Assembly: GCF_039555335.1 (NCBI RefSeq)
Contig: NC_092628.1
Location: forward strand, 76,014,713 to 76,078,712
DNA length: 64,000 nt
Source: Amphiura filiformis
Taxonomy: Eukaryota > Echinodermata > Ophiuroidea > Amphilepidida > Amphiuridae
Reading direction: 5' to 3'
Position numbers and translations under genes: made by a program. Each line of letters opens with the position of its first letter. The first letter of the stretch is position 1. Below the pieces are notes generated by a model that was not told the DNA's origin, did no database searches, and saw nothing but the letters and a program-made list of their open reading frames with translations. Positions 26,201 to 36,181 of the stretch are shown here, piece after piece.

Positions 26201-29200
26201 TTTTATCTCTGTCTTTCATTATAAGTATACCAACTTAGCGCGCTTGTAAGTATGGACAACCTTTTATGGTATACCAACTTATACCAACTTAGTGCAGTTG
26301 TAAGTATGGGCAACCTTCCATGTATACCAACTTACTGCGCTTGTAAGTATGGGTTCCATGTATACCAACTTAGAACTTAGTGCGCTTGTAAGTATGGGCA
26401 ATCTTTCATGTATACCATCCTAGTGCATTGTAAATACGAATAACCTTTTATGTATACCAACTTCGTGCGCTTGTAAGTATGACAAACCTTTACGTATACT
26501 AGTACAATCGTAAGTACGGGCCGCACCTTAGTGTTAATATGCGGTCTACCTGTACTATATGGTGTCGAGTCAGTTACCAAGTTAATGGCGGCACCCGTTT
26601 TGTTCGAATCAATGGTAGCACTTTTATGAATAACCTGCCAGCACTGAATCAAATCCAGGTGGTGTATGACGTGCAGTCCCTAAATTCAGTAAATTTTCAT
26701 CGTCAACCGTGCAATTGAATGGGATTATTTTGAAATTTTAAAACGCTTGAAATATCACAAACAAATAGGCCTATGTTGATAAATAATATAATTACAAGCT
26801 AAAACCGTTGGGGTTCGATAATGAACCCCACAAAACTAGCCGAGTACATGGAAAATGCCATACGGCCGGGCGGTTTCACGAGTTGCCGGCTCGATCATGT
26901 CATCCGCCGCCTGATCAAATCCACATCAATGGAGTCAGGCAAAGGAGCAAAGCGTTACGTAATCTATTGTGTCTCCATATTTATGTAACCATGGTAACCT
27001 CCTTGGTTGCGCCTACCTGTTATCATGTTTTAAATTCTTCGTTTAAATGATCAATATAATCACTATATTTAAATACATTCAAATATTTCTTTATTTTTAA
27101 ACAGGTTTCTGTACGACAACAATCTTACGTCACTCGACCATGCCTATTTTGCCACGTATTATCGTACACTGGATAAACTGTAAGCATGAAAACTGTTATT
27201 TGAATCCATTCCATTCAGTGTCAAGGCGTTTTGATTTCTTTGTCATCAGAATACCCACAGATTTCAGATTCCTGGTGATTCATAATACAATTTAACGTCA
27301 TTTTCTGGTATTTTGATAGTAACCCAGCAAACACAAAACGTTTTCGACATCATTCGCAAAAAATTATAAAATGTTGCCAAAAACGTTTAAATGTCGGGTT
27401 ACATAAAGGGTACATTAATGGTATAAAAAGTTTTCATAACATTAAAAAACATTTGTTGGTAATTTACTGCACAGCAAACACAAATGTTTTACAGAAAACA
27501 TTTAAATGTCGGGTTATATAAAGGGTATAAAAACGTTCCAAAAACATTTTTGAAAACTTGGTACAAACCATTCTAAACAGAATGTTATTTTGGGGTTGAA
27601 AAATATTTTGCAAAAATGTTTGCCCAAAATATTTACAATAACGTTTTTAAAATATTTTCACGACCTTTATATAACCCGACATTTAAATGTTATTAAAACG
27701 TTTTGTAAAAAACATTTTAAGAACTGTGTTTGCTGGGTGCAAATATTTCAACATAATGTTATTTAAGTGTTGACAAAATATTTGGCCAAAAGTGTTTGCA
27801 AAAATAGTTTACAATGACATTTCGAAAACATTTTAAAAATATTGTTGTAGTGTGTTTTCATACAAAACGTTTTTAAAACGATTTCATGACCTTTAGTTAC
27901 ATAACCCGACATTTTAATGTTATTAAAACGTTTTTACCTAAACCAAAACCCAAAATATAACTTATTTAAAACGTTTTAAAAACGTTTTTGTGTTTGCTGG
28001 GAATATGTATTATCATTTTCTCTACCAAGAACTGGAAATAAGTTTATTCATTAGGGGTTGTGCCTTTTTGGCCCGTCTTGTCCCCCCCCCCCCTTGGATA
28101 TTGGCTCTCCTAAAATTCAATTTGTATATTGCCCGATATCTTGAAACCTACAAATGGACATGTGCAACTCAAGTCAATTATCTTTATTTTTTAGATTGAT
28201 TAACTGTACTATTATTATCTATTTACTATGATTGTTTTGCTCCCTCTCATTTTCTAGTCACCTGTATTACAACGATATAGCGTCAATTTCTAACGACGCT
28301 TTCAATCTAATTGCACCGAATGCTAAAGTGTAAGTATTAAGTATACTTAACCCGCTTTACATGCTGAAGAAAAGTATTGTGTTTTACAAGGAGATCGTGC
28401 ACCTGTTATCAGCATTCTTGTGAGGAATCATGTGCGAACCACATACCCCTTGTGGGTACTTTTATTTTGTGGAGGTATATTAAAATGTATGATCCCACAA
28501 GTTGGTGCTTTACCGGACCCTATATGACACGCAACCCTCAAAATGGTATTTTTAGAGATATCACATACGGGGTGTATTATGGTCCCTGTATAAACACAAA
28601 ATGTGTTTCCCACAAGGCAAACGCCGGTGCTTGTTTGCATATACCCCACAAGGACACTCATATACTCACAAGGACACTTATATTCCCCACAAAGACACTA
28701 TAGCAATATTATTAGGACCCCCACAAAGATATGGTCCACAAGGGGATGCTTCCACTAATTATTTAGGTACTTGGTACTTGGTACTTGGTTGGTTTTCCTC
28801 CGTAGAATACCGCAGGGGCATTTTGACAGGAGGTGGGTGGTCACAGAAAATTAAGGGGGGGTGATGCTCTGTTTAAATGTGGTCTTGGAAGGATGGTTGA
28901 TGGAGTCTTGTTGAAGGTCGTTCCACTGCCTGATGGTCCTAGGGAAGAATGCGTTGGTGCAGGGGTCCAGTTTGGTAGAGTAGATTGGAACTGTTGGTCA
29001 TGTCCTCTTCTCGTCCTGTCGGTCTTGGGAGTGGTATATGTCTTGGAGATGTCCAGGTCGCCGTGATGAATCTTGAATAAGCATGTCAGACGCTCCTGAA
29101 GGCTATGCCAACCGAGGGTTTCTAACATCTGGGATACACTAGCTTCATAAGAGTAGTTCCCCGTTGTGAAGCGAGCAGCTCTGCGTTGGACCTTTTCAAG

Positions 29201-32200
29201 GATTTTGATATTTTTTGCGTAGTATGGATCCCAAGCAGCAATGCTATATTCGAGATGAGGTCTCACCAATGTCTGGTAAAGCTTTTCCTTGATGTTGGTA
29301 GAAGCATGAGGAAAATTTCTTTGAATAAAAACCAATGTCCTAGTTAAGGTCTGGTGTAGGATTCCGCGTATCAAGTCCCAAAATTAACTTACACCATGTA
29401 AAACAGCAATGTCCAATAACATTGCAGCTACTTATATCATTTGGGGCCAGCTTCTTTGATAGAACTATACATTATAGTTAAAAAGATTTTGTTTAATCGT
29501 TTGTTTGTTTTGTTGTATTTATAGGTATATCAGCAGTGGCAAACTTAACAAACTACCGCACATCGGTCAAGATGACGTTGAAATGTGTGTATTTTTATCC
29601 AGCTCATTTGCGATTATGATTTATTATTGATTTGAACGAGGCCCTAAATACCTTTATAAATTTGTGTTACTTTTTGATCTATACAAGTTGTATAATTGAA
29701 CATGTTGAATTGACGTAACTGAAGTCATGCAGCAACTATGTTCATAGATGAAAGTGTTCAAATATTTTGCTGGGCCAGATGTATAATATGCTTCAATTGC
29801 CAGCTTCACTCCCGCACTCACGTGTTCCTTTCCAGCATATGCCGGTATTCAGTTATACACTTGAGTAAAAAGTGTCTAACATAAGTGTATAACACGACGA
29901 TACTGTCTAGACTCGAACCCCTAACCTGGCGACTGTGACTCGAAGCCCGTAGCAGGTAACTAATATGTAATATAGAAGTATAGTAGTGTCCATTTAATTC
30001 AAAACAAACTTTCATGTTTTATATCCAAATCAACAACTCCAGTTTCTTTATCAAGGACACATTTAACACTTCCTTCGAAGTTACGGATGTAGAAATGCTG
30101 AGGAATTTTGAGACCTCTGGCTTCGACTGCTATCCTGCCAGTGATCAACGTCCACATAAATCAACGTGTATACCATGTAGTAAAGGATATTATGGCGACG
30201 GGGCATCTAAAGGATGTAAAGTTTGTCCTCCAGGTAACTTTGAGAGCATAGAAAGTTGTCTGTAAATAAACATCCATCCACCGCCAAATCCTGCAATTGA
30301 TTGATTAAAATTCTGCTTTAACCTGGGACAAACAATCAGTAACCAATACTGTCCTCCCTTGCTGCCAAGAATACAGTGCAGTAAAACAACAAGGCATAAA
30401 ATTATTATTGTTATTATTAGAGCGAATACGACATGGGTTATGCTTTAGTGGAAAAGACCGCAAGATCCAATCTCTAAACACACAAGGCTAGTTTTCACTA
30501 CCACTTTATTCAAATCGGATAGAAGCCTAGTGTACTTTTTTCGCTTGTAATTATGGATTTTTTTTACATTTTACTCAAATGACACACTAAGTTTAGCAAT
30601 TATTGCTCTTTTTAGCAGGGTCAATATACAGAAATAAATCGGGAAGTTCGGATGTGGGACGAACATTCGGAAGTATTGTCCTGGGGTATTGTGCAACCAG
30701 AGGCGGTCATGTCCTAGATGTCCGCATGGACCTTTTGTGAAGTTGCCCGCAAAAGCTGGACGATGTGTGATGCAAGATCGAGTCTTGCATCCACAGCCAT
30801 ACACGCAACCGATGTGGACTATCTGTTCACATGTACTGGCCATGTTTGAGGGCTACAGAACAACTATTTAGAATACAGGATAGAGTTTCTACGTTATTAA
30901 AACGGGCATCAGGCATTACTCCGTTAACTCCAAAATCTCGAGTTGAGAAAAAGAATATATATTCCATTCAATATTTGTGCTTATAATTCACCAGCAGAAT
31001 GCAAAAATAATTATTTAACACGATGCTCGTGTCGTTATTAAACAGGTGGATTTTTCCAAAATGAAACGGGTCAGATGTCGGCCTTAACTGGCGAAATGAA
31101 GTGCAAGCACTGTAACGATGGGACGTATGTCACCGAACACAATTACCCTGGAAAGCACGCATCAGATTGTAAAATATGTCCAACAGGAACATACAAAGAC
31201 CGGCATGCGGGATACCGTGCTTGCCATTGTCTCAATGATTACTTCAGACGAAACCGATTTGGAGCGTGTGAACCGTGTCCCACGAAGGGGATCAATTGTA
31301 CACAGGAGCATCAGCGTTTACTTCCCGGATTTTGGTGGACTTGGGATTGGGGTTGTAATAAATCTGAAACTGAGAGAAATATACGCATGTACGAAGGATT
31401 TGTAACAAATCTGAAGGTTTCCAATTTCTCATATCATTTGCAAACTACTAGATTTGCCGAAAAGTTACCAAAAGCTTTCCCATGCCCTTTGGAGAGCTCA
31501 TGTACGAATGATCAGTCTGATGTCCAAGCTACTTGTGATGTTGGCTATGATGGGTGGCTGTGTACAGAATGCTCCACCAATTACTACTCGTGGTTTCAGT
31601 ACTGCTTTCAATGTCCACAGCTGTGGAAATTCGTACTTGAAGTTTTTGTAATACTTCTAGTTTTTAGCGTGATTCTAATACTAGCATTCTGGCACAATCG
31701 AAGAAGACAAGAACAAAATCGATCGCTCATTGATGTAATTTTCGCCAGATTTAAAATTATCCTCGGTTTTTATCAAGTAAGTGGTGCCATCTTTTCTTCA
31801 CTTCATGATGTTTCATGGCCTAGTCACTTATCAGGTCTTGGAGACATTCTCCAAGTCCTTGAACTGAACATCCTCCAATTGGTCGCAAAGCCTCACTGTT
31901 TTATACCAAAACTCAAATTCAACGCGTATGATGAATTCATAATTAGTATTTCTTTCATTATCCTTGTGCTGTTTTCTGCATTAATTGGATACCTTTGTAT
32001 GTTGTGCTACTTGACATTTAAGCAAGTTGGACAGATCCATTTACGGCATCGAATGATGGAATGTAAAAAGAAATGTTACATGTACATTTTATTGTTGCTG
32101 TTTATAACGTATCCCAGTATGTGCAATGTAACATTGTCACTGCTACCAACTGGATGCGACGACTTCTGTCTAGATGAAGAGGAAGTTTATTGCGTCCGTA

Positions 32201-34006
32201 AACTTCGTACAGACTACTCTATTGATTGCAGCACCAAAGAACACCACTTCTTTACTTGCGCTGCTTACATCGCTTTAGCCTATGTCATTGGTTTCCCTAT
32301 GCTACTTTTAGTGTTATTGTATATTCATTCAAAAGGAAAGTACACTTCTGGTAAAGAAAATGCGATACAGGTCAGCAGAAAGAATATAAAAGAAAGAAAT
32401 CTGGTCGATCTTTCCCGAAAGCCTGATGATGACGAATGTTTAAATATCAATGGAAATATAAGCGACTTGGACGTATCCGAAGACGATGACACGCTGCTCG
32501 ACATCAGTACCAGTAGACATGGTAGAGATAAAGATCTATGTTCCAATAATGACGAACAATCATTTCCCCTCTGGTTGCGATTTTTGTGCGAGAATTATCG
32601 CGATGAATTTTGGTTTTGGGAGATCTTGGAGCTTTTGCGTAAAATATTACAAACAGCATTGGTGGTCTTGTATGGTTCAGACGATCCTTGGTATCTGACT
32701 GTCACCATTGCTATCTCAGTGGCATTTTTGACCAGTCATGCGTATTTTAAACCCATGAAAGACAATTTTGAGCATCGGTTACAAATGTCATCATTGGCAG
32801 CCGTTTTCCTGAATCTTTTGGTTGCCATGGCTTTGATGATGCCGAATGAACAACAGTCATCACCAGCTGAAGCAATGGCTACTACCATCCTTGTGATTTT
32901 GCTCAACTTTGTTGTGGTCATCTTAGTTACAGGTATAGTTTCTTTTGCATTCACTCAGAGCCGTACAATAGATACATATGCAATAATACTGTAGCGAATT
33001 TAATTACATTATTATCTAGTTCAACGGTATATTTCTTGATTTTAATTTACAATGTCTCGTAGTAGAAATGTCGCGTGTCGCATCGAGATAAAAATTTTTA
33101 TCTCGATGGTTTGTGTTTGTTATTGGTATCGTATATTATGAGTATAAACCATAGACAAATCAGTGAGAATGATCTATTTTGTTACGCAAAAACAGTTAGA
33201 AGTGACTAGGGTTGCACGGAAACTTGCATTACACTTAAATCGTAAAAAGGCGAAGTCGCGACTTTTAACGGTAGTCGCGACTTTCGACTATGTCGATTAA
33301 TGTCTATCTATATGTCCTCACGATAATAAGAAGTTATTTGAATAAGATATAAAGTTAAGCCAAATTTCCGGATTTAATTTGCACGAACTGATTGTTTGAC
33401 ATCCATATAAATGTTGCTGACGTTTAAAATGGAAGCTCAAAGAAGACGGTTATAGTACGGTTAGGTTCAGACGTTACAACTTTTGCATACTCGCATTAAC
33501 TGTTCGTATAGAGTAAATATTTTAGATACCAGAAATAGTAAAAGCACATCTGTTTCAATACTTTATGTTTTTGTATAATATATTGCCTATCATTCATTCT
33601 TAAACATACCTTTCATATGTTTATTTGTGCATGTTGGGCAATGGGCATGATAATTACCTCGAGTTTTTACTCAAATTTTGAAAGTCGTACTAATTAGCTC
33701 AGCTTTTAAACCCCAAATGTTGTTTTGATTTATCGTTGCTTCGAATTGGCACAAATTTGACCACGAAATGTTTATCTCTTTCTTTCAGTCAATATCATCG
33801 TGCGAGTTTTGAAATCAGTTCGGCGTTCCAAAAAGAAATCTAATTCCATTGTTGAAGGAACATTGGAGTGTTTGTCTATCACAGCAGGTGTATTTAGCTA
33901 TATGTCGACTATATGTAGCCGACTCGGTCCTGTACATGCAAGAGTGTCGGAAGAAGACGAAGGTCAACTGATGGTTAACAACGACAGCGATATGAACGAG
34001 CTGTAA
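11487..34006 (+). CDS. LRR receptor with cysteine-rich repeats and multi-pass membrane domain, copy 1
   Basis: Exons: 11487-11692, 12290-12361, 15065-15124, 16106-16174, 16440-16511, 18390-18461, 18863-18949, 19751-19822, 20251-20331, 21002-21079, 21523-21594, 22293-22436, 25540-25608, 27105-27179, 28258-28329, 29525-29584, 30043-30233, then 31046-32994 (1166 residues), or 31046-32932 spliced to 33789-34006 (1218 residues). Both totals are exact multiples of three. A signal peptide spans about 1-28, then an LRR N-cap with Cys 36, 39, 41 and 50. LRRs run from 70 to about 450, mostly one per exon, with phase-2 introns. From 454 to 709 are ephrin-receptor/GCC2-like cysteine repeats (CIPCSKGYYG, CKVCPPG, CKICPTGTY). 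About eight to nine membrane segments follow from 710. The first in-frame ATG is used; its match in unit 2 is also the start. The GC donor after exon 3 and the weak donor GTGTGT after exon 16 are unusual. It is probably a cell-surface receptor or channel-like protein; its function is unknown. Confidence 0.88.
12577..12690. repeat. Hairpin-forming inverted repeat
   Basis: Arms of about 37 bp (CTTTACACCCAAATAATGTG and on) are repeated inversely at the right end. They enclose a roughly 40-bp loop in intron 2 of receptor gene 1. Unit 2 lacks it. Confidence 0.8.
12957..13252. mobile_element. MITE with about 35-bp inverted termini
   Basis: The left arm TATTCGCCGTAGAAGTGACG and following bases (GTAATAATCGGATTAACTA) return inversely as TAGTTAATCCGATTAATTAC and GTCACCTCTACGGCGAATA. 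It is a private insertion in intron 2. There is no transposase. Confidence 0.75.
13310..13750 (+). mobile_element. Candidate tRNA-derived SINE fragment
   Basis: GCGAGTTCGAACCCTGGTGG resembles a tRNA B-box (GTTCGAANCC). It is followed by a non-tRNA body and a long T-run. The tail ends in ATTGATTGATTAATTGATT-like short repeats. No clear A-box could be placed upstream, so the copy is probably 5' truncated. The open frame inside is not supported as a gene. Confidence 0.45.
14153..14467. mobile_element. Non-autonomous hAT-type element with 8-bp target duplication
   Basis: The element starts CAGGGCGCGATTTACC and its inverted end reads CAGGGCCGGATTTGCC. It is flanked by the direct repeat CGCAAGAG at 14145-14152 and 14468-14475. 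An 8-bp duplication with CAGGG termini is the hAT signature. The subterminal GGCCC-rich arms (CCAAAATTTGG-type palindromes) could form a strong hairpin. There is no transposase. It lies in intron 2 of receptor gene 1. Confidence 0.75.
16648..17660. repeat. 39-bp minisatellite, about 26 units
   Basis: The unit has the core GACTTTCGCTAATCGTAGAT followed by CCTCCCTTTGCGCCCAAAT, repeated head to tail with few variants (TTTTACGGTCAAGC, CACCC for CGCCC, TAACTT for TGACTT). Because 39 is a multiple of three and the unit lacks stops in several frames, it creates long repetitive open frames on both strands. It lies in intron 5 of receptor gene 1, and the unit 2 intron has no trace of it. Confidence 0.97.
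17935..18123. mobile_element. Foldback element family D, half copy
   Basis: It matches the right half of the palindromic element at 19025-19403: the GACGTCATTACACT start, TTCGGCGC, TTTTTATTCGTTTTTATGG and ACATATAAGGCATAAT. It is in intron 5 of receptor gene 1. Confidence 0.7.
19025..19403. mobile_element. Foldback element family D, full palindrome
   Basis: Two near-reverse-complement halves meet near 19205. They begin CATAACATTATGCCTTATAT and end in its inverse, ATATAAGGCATAATGTTGTG. It is in intron 7 of receptor gene 1. Half copies of the family sit at 17935-18123 and 20700-20872. All three are private to unit 1. Confidence 0.75.
20128..20222. repeat. (ATT)n microsatellite after AAAGCGCTA
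   Basis: A perfect ATT array preceded by GATAAAGCGCTAATT. A GCGCT sequence followed by ATT repeats is the look of a SINE tail. It ends in a short (CGT)n run directly before the acceptor of receptor exon 9 at 20251. Confidence 0.9.
20700..20872. mobile_element. Foldback element family D, half copy
   Basis: It shares TTCGGCGCCCGGGAATTTTG, the TTCGTTTTTATGG tract and CATATAAGGCATAATGTTGT with 19025-19403. It is in intron 9 of receptor gene 1. Confidence 0.7.
22630..25099. mobile_element. 2.5-kb TIR element with tandem modules and palindromes
   Basis: The ends CTGTCACACTAC and GTAGTGTGACAG are inverted copies. The paralogous intron (59325-61072) is uninterrupted at the matching ACTTCTTGA point, which gives an empty site. 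Inside are about three units of a roughly 105-bp tandem repeat (22736-23060, core TGCGTTGTGGCCGCTAATAA). Two related blocks of about 420 bp lie at 24290-24690 and 24700-25095, each with a perfect palindrome around TTTTGTGCATGCACAAAA and a near copy of the terminus. No transposase is seen, so it is probably a composite non-autonomous element in intron 12 of receptor gene 1. Confidence 0.75.
25609..26530 (+). repeat. 43-bp tandem array duplicating the 3' end and donor of receptor exon 13
   Basis: The unit starts GTAAGTATGGACAACC and ends CTTAGCGCGCTT. It copies the last 35 bases of exon 13 plus its 5' splice site. About 11 GTAAGTA donors follow the authentic one at 25609, interrupted by a MITE at 25815-26224. 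The first three units are identical and later ones drift. Reading through the true donor meets TAA at once in frame, so downstream donors cannot give a longer open product. A decayed version of the array lies in unit 2 at 61142-61560, so it predates the duplication. Confidence 0.9.
25815..26224. mobile_element. MITE with TA/TATA target duplication inside the splice-site array
   Basis: The termini TAATGAGAGACAGAGATAAA and its inverse (ATCTCTGTCTTTCATTA) are flanked by TA on both sides. The insertion cleanly splits one 43-bp unit. The long TIR continues through AAGATTTTATCGCGTCTGA. The same termini bound 62944-63112. A Tc1/mariner-type mechanism is suggested by the TA target. An internal block is related to 9230-9300. 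Confidence 0.8.
27323..28001. mobile_element. AACGTTT-rich TIR element, complete copy (family A)
   Basis: It begins CCCAGCAAACACAAAACG and ends TTTTTGTGTTTGCTGGG. Extra internal copies of the terminus occur near 27473 and 27726, so it looks composite or nested. It is in intron 14 of receptor gene 1 and absent at the matching place in unit 2. Other copies are at 1-619 and 58817-58994. Confidence 0.8.
28841..29374 (-). mobile_element. LINE fragment: C-terminal part of a reverse transcriptase ORF
   Basis: An open minus-strand frame of 177 residues contains LVRPHLEYSIAAWDPY, ILEKVQRRAARF and LGWHSLQERLTCLFKIHHG. These are the conserved region after the RT domain of CR1/Jockey-type LINEs. The upstream RT core is missing, so this is a 5'-truncated copy. 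It is in intron 15 of receptor gene 1, antisense to the gene. Confidence 0.85.
31046..32994 (+). CDS. Large 3' exon of LRR receptor copy 1 (cysteine repeats plus membrane domain)
   Basis: This single exon of about 650 codons begins with G|GT after the acceptor AACAG. It carries the second half of the cysteine-rich repeats and the juxtamembrane segment (CEPCPTKGINC, LLPGFWWTW, CDVGYDGWLCTEC). The membrane domain starts with the segment LWKFVLEVFVILLVFSVIL at residue 710. A hydrophilic acidic loop (DLDVSEDDDTLLD) separates two groups of membrane segments. The EFWFWEILELLRKILQ region resembles the C-terminal TRP-like domain of many invertebrate and protist cysteine-rich membrane proteins; that resemblance is from memory. 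The frame ends in TAG at 32992. An internal donor at 32933 (ACAG|GTATAG) allows splicing to 33789. Confidence 0.88.
33081..33108. other. Perfect 28-bp palindrome downstream of the first receptor stop
   Basis: The half-site CATCGAGATAAAAA is followed directly by its exact reverse complement. It lies 87 bp after the TAG at 32994, within the optional last intron or alternative 3' UTR. In RNA it would form a long hairpin. Confidence 0.9.
33789..34006 (+). CDS. Alternative last exon of LRR receptor copy 1
   Basis: The acceptor CTCTTTCTTTCAG precedes a frame that continues the last membrane segment when joined to the donor at 32933 (phase 1, G|TC). The tail reads VNIIVRVLKSVRRSKKKSNS and ends NNDSDMNEL, a basic then acidic cytoplasmic tail. 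The alternative ending from the unspliced message is GIVSFAFTQSRTIDTYAIIL. The good acceptor and preserved phase argue that this is the main form. Confidence 0.7.
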
Positions 34007-34544
34007 ATTTACTACAGACATTGACAGAGATAGTTTGGTATCAGGACAACCAGTTTCGTTTTCTGATCTCCTATTGTATGTAACTTCCAATATGCTTGGT
34101 TGCCTATGGTCCCATTGATTAGCCCTAGAAGATGGAGATTTTGTGGATTCGTTTCTGTTTGCTGGAGACAATTGCGTTCTTTCGTGATCCAACCGAATAT
34201 AGAAACATAAATTAATTCATTATATACAAACGAGATGCTCAAGGACAAAGGTTTTAATGAAGTTATAATCTGAGACAGAATTAGCAAGACACGTCACTCT
34301 TTGTATGTTTGAAAGTGAAAAAATCACTATAGGGCACGCTGTGACAGTGTTGCGTTTAGAAATTGATAGTCACGACAGAGTCGTAAACAACCCGTTTCTA
34401 AGTTTGATTGACAGAAGACGTCAGAAGCAAATCGACTCGGAGGGTTCAGAACCAGAAAGCCATAGCTCTCACAAAATGAGCACAAAGTTGGCTCCTTGCT
34501 TGGGGCTTCAAAAATCAATATTTCCTTCACAATGATTATTTAGA

Positions 34545-34885
34545 GGTTATTAAAATAACTGCGCATCGGTTATTTGGAGGGCATTGTGAAAAATCTAAAC
34601 ATTTTGCGTTTGGAACCGAGGAATATCCCGAGGGGCGCAGCCCCGAGGGATATTCGAGGTCCAAAGCAAAATGTTTAGATTTTTCACAATGCCCGACATA
34701 TAACCGATGCAAAGTTATTAACCTCATTCATAACCGTTCATTCATAACCTCATTCATAATTCATTGGACCTCGGAATATCCTCAGGGCTACGCCCTCAGG
34801 ATATTCCTCGGTTCCAAAGGCAAAATGTTTAGATTTTTCACAATGCCCTCCAAATAACCGATGCGCAGTTATTAACCTCTAACTA
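34545..34885. mobile_element. Foldback element with nested GC-rich palindromes
   Basis: Outer arms (GAGGTTATTA...ACTGCGCATCGGTTATTTGG) return inversely at 34850-34885. The AAAATGTTTAGATTTTTCAC block occurs three times in two orientations. Two inner palindromes, near 34620 (CCCGAGGGGCGCAGCCCCGAG) and 34780 (CTCAGGGCTACGCCCTGAG-like), are flanked by GGAATATCC. Confidence 0.8.
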
Positions 34886-35754
34886 TTGAATTTTGTGGAC
34901 TGTATCTTTTAGTGCCCTGGCGACTTTATGCTCATTTTGTAAGAGCAGGTGGGCTGTGAGTTGAGGCCCTTTGGCTCTCAACCCTCGAAATTAGTCTTTT
35001 CGCCAGCCCATCGGGCTGGTACCTATTTCTGGGATGGTGTTTGTATGCTCAAGAGATTAATTTTTATTGGTATTGGAATGACTTTTGTTTAAAACTTTTT
35101 GTGGTTGAATTTTTTTAAAAATATTTTAATTCGATTTGTAAGGAAAAGTAAGTATGTTTTGCCGTTTCAACGAACGAAAACGAGTGAGTATTACCAAAGT
35201 TATGTTTGAACTAATTATGACTTTAAAAGTTCTAGGTATAGGCCTAAATGTAACAATAATAGTTAATATATAGCATCATATGGTCAGCAGAAGAAAATCT
35301 GACATCACCTATGATGTCATATCAGTGTCCTTGACCGGGGGTCCTTACTCCTTGACCACTGAACAGCGTGATATCATGTTGATAACAGATCTATAGAATC
35401 AAAATCTTCATCATATCCCGGATCATATCACAGATTCTCAACAATCTGTGATCATATGGACCATATTGATGTGAAAGTAGTTATCTATCATATCCTGTGT
35501 CGTTTTATGGATAAAATGACTCAAAATGTTATTGATGAAATGGTTGCTATCATAAACATCAGTTTTGTCTTTTCAACGGGAAAAATCCGATGCAAAATAA
35601 AGTTTTTAGGGCCTAGCTATAATATGGGCATAATTTATGCATGTAGGCCTATAGTATTGAACAATGTACCCCATTTGACATGCACTTATAGATAAATAAA
35701 TTGTCTTACTTTATTAATTTAATAACTTCTTTATTATAAATAAAATGACACATA

Positions 35755-35820
35755 GCTATAATTTTTGAGAAAAATGCAAAAATAGGCACAAAATTGGGCA
35801 GGGGTGTAGTACCCCCTTAA
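35755..35820. mobile_element. MITE family C, terminal fragment
   Basis: It matches the right end of 825-1174: AAAAATAGGCACAAAATTGG followed by GGGGTGTAGTACCCCCTTAA. Confidence 0.75.
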
Positions 35821-36074
35821 AAGAGTTGACATGAGATTAGGAATTAATGTTTTCTGCTGTTTCAGTGTGCATGTTCTCATCGTTGATGGTTTGGTGGACT
35901 GTCATGTAGATGTAAGCGTGATCCTAAAATGCCTTTCACATTGACCAAAACTAATTACAAGACCTCTTCTACATTGAGGCTGGCTTCTTTCCTTTTAAAG
36001 GGCATTTTTATTGATTCTATCTTCGATTATAGAAACGATAACAAAAAAGTTACAATGTCTTCTTATCGTTTATT

Positions 36075-36082
36075 ATTATCGT

Positions 36083-36121
<39 letters not shown>

Positions 36122-36126
36122 TATAT

Positions 36127-36181
<55 letters not shown>
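36075..36181. repeat. (TTTA)n microsatellite
   Basis: A near-perfect TTTA array of about 107 bp. It is followed at once by a hairpin (36192-36286) whose arms are AGTATAGACCTCTGAAAA and its inverse. Confidence 0.95.

Larger units (their letters stand above)
5800..34006. repeat. Segmental duplication unit 1 (ML gene plus LRR receptor gene)
   Basis: From about 5800 this unit aligns exon by exon, and in parts of introns and promoter, with unit 2 starting near 37890. Gene order and orientation are identical, and all ML exons and the 15 LRR exons visible in unit 2 correspond. Intron lengths differ mainly through private transposon insertions. The right boundary cannot be fixed because unit 2 runs off the window. 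Confidence 0.85.

Noticed and set aside
28377-28703. 108-codon frame with repeated CACAAGGACAC
   Set aside because: Degenerate short repeat in intron 15 with no splice support or homology.
30571-30871. Opposed open frames between receptor exons 17 and 18
   Set aside because: No conserved motif and no acceptor and donor pair fitting the receptor phase.
34305-34535. 76-codon open frame downstream of receptor gene 1
   Set aside because: No splice context, no signal or domain, and part of it resembles a repeat also seen near 43700.
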